NCBI GenBank assembly: GCA_947453125.1
Contig: CANGGC010000129.1
Location: 1-7,059, forward strand
Direction: 5' to 3'
Source of the DNA: Planctomycetaceae bacterium
GTDB taxonomy: Bacteria > Planctomycetota > Planctomycetia > Pirellulales > UBA1268
DNA length: 7,059 nt
The position numbers and the translations under genes were made by a program. Below the pieces are notes generated by a model. It was not told where the DNA came from, searched no databases, and was given only the letters and a program-made list of their open reading frames with translations. Shown piece after piece: positions 1 through 6,021 of this stretch (positions are counted from its first letter, which is position 1; each line of letters opens with the position of its first letter).

Positions 1-127
1 CCCCGGGGGTGGCAGACTGTTCCGGCGGCGGACCGATTCCGCGCGGTGTTTCGATCGTCTGCCGATACGACGAATGGGGGCGGAAACCCCGGTGGATCGT
101 TCGTCACCTCGGTCGGAGTCTGCGGGC

Positions 128-1036
128 ATGGAAATGAACAACGGCATGCGGGGCGGGAAGCGGTTCGGCCGCTGGCTTTGGATCGGCGTCACCTGTCTGC
201 CGACGGTGGCCATCCCCGGCATCGTGACGCTCCCGGGCACCACGCAAGCGCTCCTTCGGGCCGACGAACCGCTCGGCGTGGCAGCCTCGTATGGCGCGGG
301 AGTCCACGCCTACTACGATGGCGACTACCAGACCGCCTACGACGCGTTGACCGCCGCCATCGAGGCCGGCACGCTCGATCCACGGGCCTACTACTACCGC
401 GGCCTGACGTCCATCAAGCTCGGCAAGATCGACGACGAGATCAACGGTGACTTCGCCGAGGGGGCCAGTCGTGAGACGATGGGCCGCGGCGGGATCTCGA
501 TCTCGCGGTCGCTCGAACGCGTCCAGGGGCGCGACCGCCAGCGTCTCGAAGCCTACCGGCAGCGGGCGCGTGTCGCCGCCGTGCAGCGTGACGAGGCGGC
601 GATCCGGCAGCGGTACATCGGGGTCGAGGAAACGGCCCCCGACATCCTCCGCCGCCGCGTGCCAAACGCAGTGACGACTCCGGCCGAAGCGCTCAACGCG
701 CCGGCCCCGAAGCCGCGTGGCCCGGCAACCCGTCCGGCCCCCAAGCCGCGCGATCTCCCCGCCACGCCGCGCAAGGCCCCGGTCGAACCGCCCGCCGACG
801 ACGATCCGTTCTCGGCCCCGCCGTCCGGCCGTGCCACCGAGGACCCTTTCGGCGATGAACCACTCCGCGATGACCGTCTCGATCAGCGTGACGAGCGGAT
901 GGAAGACAGTGCCGCCGAAACCGACGACGGCTTCGACCAGCGCGACCGGACGAGGGAAGAGAGTGCGGCCGAGTTCGACGATTCCCTCGACCAGCGCGAT
1001 GCCCAGCAGGAACGCGAAGCTGCCGGCGGGTTTTGA
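128..1036 (+). CDS. Exported TPR-repeat protein with Pro-rich and charged repeat tail
   Basis: Predicted envelope or periplasmic protein of unknown function, 302 residues from this start. An in-frame ATG lies upstream at 74, but the ATG at 128 has a GGAG at 115-118 with 9-base spacing and puts a basic stretch directly before a hydrophobic segment (about residues 17-34), as in a signal peptide or membrane anchor. Residues 55-112 read as one to two TPR-like helical hairpins (YYDGDYQTAYDALTAAIE, then AYYYRGLTSIKLGK), a fold that usually binds proteins. An Arg-rich probable helix follows (about 127-165). Next comes a Pro-rich linker with PAPKPR twice (192-197, 203-208) and two DPF motifs (226-228, 239-241). 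The tail is three copies of an 18-residue acidic/Gln/Arg repeat (248-301). The TPR call is moderately sure. The tail resembles no enzyme domain I know, and no function can be given. A hairpin cluster follows the stop. Confidence 0.78.
   Translation: MEMNNGMRGGKRFGRWLWIGVTCLPTVAIPGIVTLPGTTQALLRADEPLGVAASYGAGVHAYYDGDYQTAYDALTAAIEAGTLDPRAYYYRGLTSIKLGKIDDEINGDFAEGASRETMGRGGISISRSLERVQGRDRQRLEAYRQRARVAAVQRDEAAIRQRYIGVEETAPDILRRRVPNAVTTPAEALNAPAPKPRGPATRPAPKPRDLPATPRKAPVEPPADDDPFSAPPSGRATEDPFGDEPLRDDRLDQRDERMEDSAAETDDGFDQRDRTREESAAEFDDSLDQRDAQQEREAAGGF
869..1030 (+). repeat. Three tandem 54-bp (18-residue) coding repeats
   Basis: Three consecutive in-frame units at 869-922, 923-976 and 977-1030 end one codon before the stop of the TPR protein. 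Each encodes Asp-Asp-x-(Leu/Phe)-Asp-Gln-Arg-Asp, then four to six charged residues, then an Ala-containing end (SAAE, SAAE, EAAG). The protein copies are clearly related. The DNA copies have diverged mostly at third positions, which suggests an old duplication kept under protein-level selection. Confidence 0.85.
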
Positions 1037-1047
1037 AGATCGCACGG

Positions 1048-1070
1048 CAGAAGCCCTCCGTCGGCTTCTG
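1048..1070 (+). terminator. Hairpin after the TPR gene, possible terminator
   Basis: A perfect 8-bp stem (CAGAAGCC at 1048-1055 with GGCTTCTG at 1063-1070) and a 7-base loop begins 11 bases after the stop of the TPR gene. No run of T follows; the next bases are AGGCCGGGGTTT. It is therefore not a classical intrinsic terminator. It could act as a weak or assisted terminator, an RNA-stability hairpin, or part of a leader of the next gene. Confidence 0.35.
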
Positions 1071-1071
1071 A

Positions 1072-1100
1072 GGCCGGGGTTTCGGCCGCATCGCTGCGGC
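1072..1100 (+). other. Two overlapping, mutually exclusive hairpins
   Basis: GGCCG (1072-1076) can pair with CGGCC (1083-1087). GCCGCA (1085-1090) can pair with TGCGGC (1095-1100). The two stems share bases 1085-1087, so only one can form at a time. They lie in the 117-bp gap before the likely GTG start of the amidohydrolase. In GC-rich DNA short stems like these also arise by chance. Confidence 0.3.
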
Positions 1101-1153
1101 GGATGGGCGCACCGCAGCGAGATCGCCGCTCGAACGGACAGGGGCACATCGCC

Positions 1154-2455
1154 GTGAACGCTTCAGCGGCGCTGGTCGCCAGGATCGACGGCGAACTCGC
1201 CAAGGCGACGTTCGTCGACTCGCATTCGCACATCGATCCCCTCGCCCCGTCGGCGCGATCGCTGGCCGACATTCTCGGCTACCACTACTACACCGAACTG
1301 GTGCATTCGGCCGGGACGCCGCGGGAAGCGATCGAGGGGCCGGGGCTCGACGAGGAGTCGCGGGTCGCGCGGATCGTCGCGGGGCTCACCCACCTCACGA
1401 ACACCATTCAGCATGCCTGGCTGATGGAGATTGCCCGCGACCTGTTCGGCTTCGAGGGGGACGCGCTCAACCCCTCCAACTGGCCGGATCTCGCCGGGAG
1501 AGTACGGGAGCGCTCGGCCGATCCGGGATGGACCGCCACGGTGCTGGCGAAGAGCCACATCGAGGCCGTCTTCCTCACCAACGACTTCGACGATCCCCTC
1601 GAGGGCTTCGACACCTCCCTCTGGGTGCCCTGCCTCCGGGTCGACGAACTCGTCTTCCACACCGGGAAGCCGGGCGTGCTCGAGCGGTTGGCACGGACAT
1701 CGGGAGTGGAGCCTGGCGATATCGGGCGCATCGGTCAGGCAGTCGCGGTCGTCGCCGATCGATTTGTGCGGAGCGGGGCGCGGGCGGCGGCGATCTCGCT
1801 CCCCCCCGACTTCCGCCCCCGCCCTGTCGATGCAGCGGAAGCCGGACGGGCGCTGGCAGCGGTGTTGCGGGATGGCCTCGCCGCTCCCGCCGCGGACCGC
1901 GCGGCACTCTCGGCCCACCTCTTCTGGACCATCGCCGGCATCTGCCAGGAGCGTCACCTCCCCTTCGACCTCATGATCGGGGTCCGCCGGGCCGTCTATC
2001 CCGGTGGGGTTCATCAGGGACAGGATCTCCTCGACGGAAGGCTGTCACTGGCCGACTACGCGCCGCTGTTCAATGCCTTCCCAGGGGTCAAGTTTCCGGT
2101 GTCGGTCCTCTCCCGGCCGCTCAACCACGAGCTCGTCAGCTTCGCGTGGATCTTCCCCAACGTCCTGCCGTTCGGCCATTGGTGGTATGCCAACACGCCG
2201 TCGACCATTCAATCCGATCTCGAGCAGCGGATCGAGGCTGTGCCGCGGACGAAGCTCCTCGGCTACTACAGCGACATGTACAAGGCGGAGTTCGGGTATC
2301 CGAAGTTCGCGATGTACCGCCGGACGCTCGCCCGGGTGCTTGCCAATCGGTTCGTCGTCGAGCGTGGGTGGGGTGAGGAGCGGGCGGTCGACCTCGGGCT
2401 CGACCTTCTCGTCCGCAATCCACGGCGCGTCTTCTACGACTCCGATCCGAGCTGA
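1154..2455 (+). CDS. Divergent uronate-isomerase-like amidohydrolase
   Basis: Amidohydrolase-superfamily TIM-barrel protein related to uronate isomerase (UxaC), which interconverts glucuronate or galacturonate with the ketose. Numbered from GTG 1154 (434 residues; UxaC is about 470). The N-terminal metal motif VDSHSHID has His24 and His26. LTNDFDDP (141-148) sits where UxaC has TTDDP, and VPCLRVD (158-164) where it has a WRPD-like motif. HWWYANT (342-348) matches the UxaC AWWFND block. GYYSDMYKAEFGYPKFAMYRR (370-390) matches its DSRSF...HEYFRR block, keeping the metal-site Asp (374). The UxaC HIGA-RN motif appears as MIGVRR (274-279), so its His is absent. Substrate may therefore differ. An in-frame ATG at 1103 would add 17 low-complexity residues and sits beside a hairpin; the GTG has AGGGG about 9-10 bases upstream and is preferred, not proven. 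The 3' end overlaps the convergent DUF423 gene by 22 bp. Cytoplasmic; no signal peptide. Confidence 0.88.
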   Translation: MNASAALVARIDGELAKATFVDSHSHIDPLAPSARSLADILGYHYYTELVHSAGTPREAIEGPGLDEESRVARIVAGLTHLTNTIQHAWLMEIARDLFGFEGDALNPSNWPDLAGRVRERSADPGWTATVLAKSHIEAVFLTNDFDDPLEGFDTSLWVPCLRVDELVFHTGKPGVLERLARTSGVEPGDIGRIGQAVAVVADRFVRSGARAAAISLPPDFRPRPVDAAEAGRALAAVLRDGLAAPAADRAALSAHLFWTIAGICQERHLPFDLMIGVRRAVYPGGVHQGQDLLDGRLSLADYAPLFNAFPGVKFPVSVLSRPLNHELVSFAWIFPNVLPFGHWWYANTPSTIQSDLEQRIEAVPRTKLLGYYSDMYKAEFGYPKFAMYRRTLARVLANRFVVERGWGEERAVDLGLDLLVRNPRRVFYDSDPS

Positions 2456-2829
2456 AGCCCGGCGGCAAACAGCCAGCCCCAGCCGGCGATGAGGAGCACG
2501 CCACCGATCGGCACCACCGCGCCGAGGATCTTCAGGCCGGTGAAGGCGAGGATCGCCAGCAGCCCGCTGAAGATCAGCGTGCCGGAGAGGAAGCAGACCC
2601 CCGAGGCCCACAGCCGGCGGCGGCAGACGGCCGGTGCGGGGAGGGCGGATGCAAGCGCCACCACGAGCAGGACCAACGCGTGGAAGAGGCCGTAGCGGAC
2701 GGCGGTCTCCCAGTTGGCAGCCTGACCGTTGGCCTCGAAGTGGGCCTTGAGGCCGTGGGCCCCGAAAGCGCCGGCGGCGACCCCGATGCCGCCGAGGAGG
2801 GAGCCGGCGAGAAACCAGATGCGAGCCAT
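2434..2829 (-). CDS. DUF423 family small membrane protein
   Basis: A 131-residue integral membrane protein of the DUF423 (YgdD/YwdK-like) family, whose molecular role is unknown. Family marks are GAFGAHGLK (20-28), WETAVRYGLFHAL (40-52), SGTLIFSGLL (82-91) and PIGGVLLIAGWGWL (107-120). Four membrane helices can be drawn at about 4-22, 47-64, 73-97 and 103-125. The length is normal and the gene looks intact. It lies 84 bp downstream of the secretin on the same strand, so co-transcription is possible, but no functional link is known. No good Shine-Dalgarno is visible before the ATG at 2829; the leader there is pyrimidine-rich. The stop lies inside the end of the opposing amidohydrolase gene. 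Confidence 0.93.
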   Translation of the reverse strand: MARIWFLAGSLLGGIGVAAGAFGAHGLKAHFEANGQAANWETAVRYGLFHALVLLVVALASALPAPAVCRRRLWASGVCFLSGTLIFSGLLAILAFTGLKILGAVVPIGGVLLIAGWGWLFAAGLQLGSES

Positions 2830-2833
2830 GGAG

Positions 2834-2900
2834 GGGAGCCTGTGGACTGGAGCAGGAGAGGCCGTCGGCCCTTGTGGCGGCGAGCCGTCAAGAGGCTCCC
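2834..2900 (-). repeat. Inverted repeat between secretin and DUF423 genes
   Basis: GGGAGCCT (2834-2841) and AGGCTCCC (2893-2900) form an 8-bp inverted repeat around 51 bases. A second compact palindrome, CCGCAGTTGCGG (2902-2913), directly abuts the secretin stop. No T run is present. These may be RNA structures between two co-transcribed genes; the evidence is only base complementarity. Confidence 0.25.
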
Positions 2901-2913
2901 GCCGCAGTTGCGG

Positions 2914-5805
2914 TCAGGGGCGGTTGACCCCGAGGAGCTTGTCTTCCTCCTCCTCCTGGATGATGATCCGAGGCGTGACCATGAGCATCAGACTGTCGGT
3001 CGTCCGGCCCATGCCGACGTTCTTGAAGAGCCGGTTGATGTAGGGGATCTTCGAGAGGATCGGCACGCCGAACTCGTTGCGCCCCTCGCGGAGACGCTTG
3101 ATGCCGCCGAGGAGGACGGTGCCGCCGTCCGGCACGCTCACCGTCGTCGTCACCGACGTCGTGATGTATTCCGGCTGTTGGATCGTCGTGCCGCTGGAGC
3201 GGACGGTCTGCTCGTTTGACGTCTTGGCGTTGAGGCCGAGCGAGGCACCGAGCGGGTTTTGCCCCTGCTGGCCGACGCCGCCGTCGAGGCCCGACTTCTC
3301 GTCGGCACTCTTCGTCGAGGTCGAGCGGGAGCCCTCGAACTGGAACTCCTGCACCTTCCCGATCTGCGAGAACCGCGGGATGAGGGTGAGGCGGACGAAC
3401 CGCCGATCGTTGGAGACGACGGCCTGAACGTTGACGCTCGTTCCCTCGTTGAGGACCGTGATCACCGGTTGCTGGGCGGCGGCGAAGTCGCCGACGACGG
3501 GGATCACCGAGGTCACGAACGGCCGCGACACCGAGTCGTTGATGAAGGCGTTTTGGCCGTTGAAGAGTGTCACCTTCGGGGCCTGCATGACGTTCGAACG
3601 GGTGTTGCCCTGGGCGGCCTGGATGAGGAAGTAGGCCTCGATGTCCGAGAGGATCGCGAACCCGAACGTTGCCGCTGACGTCGTCGGATCGGGGAGTCCA
3701 GGCATCGACGGCACCTGACCGGCTCCGAAGCTGTTCTGCCGGAAGGGGATCGAGTAGAAGTTTTGAATCGGCTGGCCGTTGAGAGTCTGGTTTTGGCCGA
3801 CGTTCCCGATCCTGGAAACGCCCGGATTGCCAGCGTTGTCGAGGCCGATCGTCTGCGTCGGGCCACCGGGGCTGGCGGGGATGCCGAGCGAATACGGGGA
3901 GGTCGAGCCGCCGCCCGCTCCGGGGACGGCGGTCATGTTGAGCGGGTCACGGACGTTCGACTGGATGTTGAAGTCGAAGTCGACGCCGATCCGCTCGAAG
4001 AACGTGTCGTTGAGACGAATGAAGCGGACCTCGATCGCCACCTGGAGATCCTGGAGACGGCGGAGTTGCTGGAGGAGGTCGGCGATCTCGTCGTGCACCT
4101 CCTGCGTCTGGCTGACGACGATGCTGAGATTTGTCGGGAAGGGCTGGATCGCTCCCTGACCGCCGACCGTGTTCCACGTCTGCGGGGCGACGGTGTTTTG
4201 GATCAGGTCGATGAGCGACTGGAAGTCGGCCTGGGAGCCACCGAGCGGCGAACCACCGCCGAGCAGCGGCACCCCCCCGGAGCTGCCGACCTGCGGGGCG
4301 TTGCCGCCGACGCCGGGGATCTGGGCGAGGTTGTTGCCGTCGAGCGGGGTGTCGGTGCCGGCCCGGGCGACCGCCCCGGGGGCGGGGCCGGTCTGGACGG
4401 AGAGGTTGGAGAGCGTCGAGAGCCGCGAGTAGCCGCCGTTGATGGCGCCGTCGAGGCCGGTGTCGTCGGAAACGAAGTTCGGAATCGGGATGACGAGATC
4501 CGCGACTTGATACGAGACGCTGAAGACCTGCCCCTTCATGAGGCGTGGGCTCGTGACTTTGAGCACCTCGTCCTTGACGCAGTAGTCGAGGTGGAGCGGC
4601 TCCAAGAGGAGTCTGAGAGCACTCTTGAGCGTGATCTTCTGCTCCAGCGAGATGGTGACGGGCGTGTCGCTCCTCACTCCCTCGGACTCCATCCCGACCA
4701 TGTCGAGATGGATCGGCACCTCAGCCTGCTTGGCGAGCGAATCGAGGACGGCTGCGAGGGGCTCGCCACGGTGAACGGCGACGACCTGGGCGGAGAGCTT
4801 CTTGTGGATCGCGGCCTCGGCCGGCGAAGCGCGTCCGCGTCCCTCACCCTCGAGGCGGTTGCGGTTCTTGGTCAGATCCTCCCAGTCCTTCGTGGCTGGG
4901 AACTCGATCGGCCCGACGAACGGTGTGCTCGAGCGGTCGACGTCGACCATCGCCTCGATGAAGCCATCTTCCTTGTCGCCGGCGATCGACTTTTGTGTGT
5001 CGAGGCGGCGGATCATCCGGCTCTGTGAGAGGAGCTGGCGGACGACCGGATTGTCGGGGGAGAGTTGGGCGGCCTTCTTCGCCAGCGCTTCGGCCTCGGC
5101 GTAGCGGCGCTCGTCGATCATGGTGTTGTATTCGTCAACGATCATCGCCAGACGCTGGTCGACCTCGACCTTCTTGGCCCGCTCGCGGTTGATCTTCGAC
5201 TCGATCTCGGCGTTCTTCTTGTCGAGGGCGATCTCGGAGGCACGCTTGCCGGTCGTCTCCTCGATCTCGCGACGGGCGCGGTCGATGCGCTTCGTGAGTT
5301 GGGTGCGGGTCTCGGTGGGGATGTCGGCGGCGGCCACATCGGCGGCAGCGGTATCGAGGAGATCAAGGGCCTCCGCAGCCGATCGCTGGGCCGCCCGGCG
5401 GGCTTCGAGTTGGCGGGCTGCGACCTCGGCCGAGAGGCGGGCCACGATCAGATCGCGGGGGAGGCTGGCCTGACCGGTAGGAGCAGCCTGAGCCTCGACG
5501 GGCGTCGGGGTCTGTCGCTGGGCTGCCGAACGGTTCAGCGCTTCTTCAATGACGCGGCGGGCGTCGGCGGCACTGGCGTTGCCGGTCTCCTCCTCGGCAG
5601 CGGTGGCTTCCGCGGCGGGAGCGGGAAGCGATTCCACGGCATCGTCGGCGACGAGAGCCCCGGGGGCGGCAAGCACCGTCAGGGACACCCCCGCCAGCCA
5701 GACCCAGCCGGAGGCCGGGGCCTGGTTACGGACAGACTGCGGGCGCGACGTTGGCCGACCGGTGCCGGCTGCAGCGTGGATGTGGCGAAAGCTTGCCATG
5801 GACAT
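2914..5805 (-). CDS. Large secretin with coiled-coil/TPR N-terminal half (GspD/PilQ superfamily)
   Basis: An outer-membrane pore protein of the secretin superfamily, 963 residues against roughly 650-700 for typical GspD or PilQ. From the N terminus: a basic leader, then a hydrophobic segment (34-50) with likely signal cleavage near ALVADD; an Ala/Glu/Arg-rich coiled coil (about 117-222); a TPR-like hairpin (about 223-258); an STN-like N0 domain (about 341-418); a Gly/Pro-rich linker (about 465-525); a secretin N-type subdomain (about 555-587); and the secretin core (about 588-948). Core signatures are VMQAPKVTLFNGQNAFI (739-755), EGTSVNVQAVVS (787-798), VPDGGTVLLGG (891-901), GVPILSKIPYINRLFK (913-928) and MVTPRIII (942-949). 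Gly/Asn- and Ser/Gly-rich inserts lie at about 617-715 and 825-875. The second ATG (5799) has GGGGA about 8 bases upstream, better spacing than the first, so the start may be two residues later. No secretion or pilus partner gene is visible; the exported substrate is unknown. Confidence 0.96.
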   Translation of the reverse strand: MSMASFRHIHAAAGTGRPTSRPQSVRNQAPASGWVWLAGVSLTVLAAPGALVADDAVESLPAPAAEATAAEEETGNASAADARRVIEEALNRSAAQRQTPTPVEAQAAPTGQASLPRDLIVARLSAEVAARQLEARRAAQRSAAEALDLLDTAAADVAAADIPTETRTQLTKRIDRARREIEETTGKRASEIALDKKNAEIESKINRERAKKVEVDQRLAMIVDEYNTMIDERRYAEAEALAKKAAQLSPDNPVVRQLLSQSRMIRRLDTQKSIAGDKEDGFIEAMVDVDRSSTPFVGPIEFPATKDWEDLTKNRNRLEGEGRGRASPAEAAIHKKLSAQVVAVHRGEPLAAVLDSLAKQAEVPIHLDMVGMESEGVRSDTPVTISLEQKITLKSALRLLLEPLHLDYCVKDEVLKVTSPRLMKGQVFSVSYQVADLVIPIPNFVSDDTGLDGAINGGYSRLSTLSNLSVQTGPAPGAVARAGTDTPLDGNNLAQIPGVGGNAPQVGSSGGVPLLGGGSPLGGSQADFQSLIDLIQNTVAPQTWNTVGGQGAIQPFPTNLSIVVSQTQEVHDEIADLLQQLRRLQDLQVAIEVRFIRLNDTFFERIGVDFDFNIQSNVRDPLNMTAVPGAGGGSTSPYSLGIPASPGGPTQTIGLDNAGNPGVSRIGNVGQNQTLNGQPIQNFYSIPFRQNSFGAGQVPSMPGLPDPTTSAATFGFAILSDIEAYFLIQAAQGNTRSNVMQAPKVTLFNGQNAFINDSVSRPFVTSVIPVVGDFAAAQQPVITVLNEGTSVNVQAVVSNDRRFVRLTLIPRFSQIGKVQEFQFEGSRSTSTKSADEKSGLDGGVGQQGQNPLGASLGLNAKTSNEQTVRSSGTTIQQPEYITTSVTTTVSVPDGGTVLLGGIKRLREGRNEFGVPILSKIPYINRLFKNVGMGRTTDSLMLMVTPRIIIQEEEEDKLLGVNRP

Positions 5806-5839
5806 GATCCCCGTGGATGGGAGAACCGTGAGGGCGGGA

Positions 5840-5869
5840 TAGGTACCGGCCCCGGGGGGAACGGGTCAA
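5840..5869 (-). promoter_or_regulatory. Candidate sigma70-type promoter for the secretin gene
   Basis: On the minus strand TTGACC (5869-5864) matches five of six bases of the -35 consensus. An 18-base spacer separates it from TACCTA (5845-5840), a poor -10 box. Transcription would start near 5832-5834, giving a leader of under 30 bases before the ATG at 5805. Position and the -35 box support it; the weak -10 keeps confidence low. Confidence 0.35.
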
Positions 5870-5884
5870 GGGCATCCATCGCCG

Positions 5885-5902
5885 CGAAAAACCAGGTTTT
5901 CG
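5885..5902. promoter_or_regulatory. A/T-rich palindrome upstream of the secretin promoter
   Basis: CGAAAA (5885-5890) and TTTTCG (5897-5902) flank ACCAGG. The CC and GG inside can also pair, leaving single A residues out. It is one of the few A/T-rich spots in a GC-rich window and lies about 60 bases upstream of the predicted start. It could be a regulator site, an UP-like element, or a remnant terminator for the GAF-REC gene, whose stop is about 120 bases away. Confidence 0.3.
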
Positions 5903-6007
5903 GCCCCGGAGCCCGCCAATTCCTCGCGGCCGGCGGGAATTCGGGGGATTCGGACGCCTACTGGCCCTGGCCTGCCGCCCTCGAGGAGGGGGCGATTTCG
6001 TTCGAAT

Positions 6008-6017
6008 CCCGGCCGGG
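6008..6017. repeat. Perfect 10-bp GC palindrome after the GAF-REC stop
   Basis: CCCGGCCGGG lies five bases beyond the stop of the GAF-REC gene. With no spacer for a loop it would fold poorly as RNA. A further short stem (CCCTC at 5978-5982 with GAGGG at 5986-5990) lies downstream on the minus strand. Neither is followed by a T run, so I do not call a terminator. Apart from these and the elements listed before the secretin, I see nothing in 5806-6021. Confidence 0.3.
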
Positions 6018-6021
6018 CTCG

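Noticed and set aside
11..63. Inverted repeat GGCAGAC (11-17) / GTCTGCC (57-63)
   Set aside because: Only 7 bp around a 39-base loop, with no T run and no link to a gene end inside the window. Expected by chance at this GC content.
74..127. Upstream ATG start for the TPR protein
   Set aside because: It would place 18 extra polar residues before the hydrophobic segment and lacks a clear ribosome site, while the ATG at 128 has GGAG at good spacing.
104..1147. Long open frame on the minus strand opposite the TPR gene
   Set aside because: Its composition is Arg/Gly-rich with no domain, and it mirrors a better-supported gene with signal sequence, TPR region and protein-level repeat. Typical antisense shadow in GC-rich DNA.
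1528..2376. Second plus-strand frame inside the amidohydrolase
   Set aside because: Arg/Pro-rich translation with no motif; the overlapping amidohydrolase frame carries conserved family blocks across the same span.
3763..5028. Long open frame on the plus strand opposite the secretin
   Set aside because: It lies entirely inside the secretin, which has unmistakable family signatures. The opposite frame gives an Asp/Arg/Val-rich sequence with no recognisable domain.
5991..6020. GTTCGAATCC, which looks like the T-arm of a tRNA
   Set aside because: The flanking bases do not form the 5-bp T stem, and no matching acceptor strand or anticodon arm lies upstream. Treated as coincidence.
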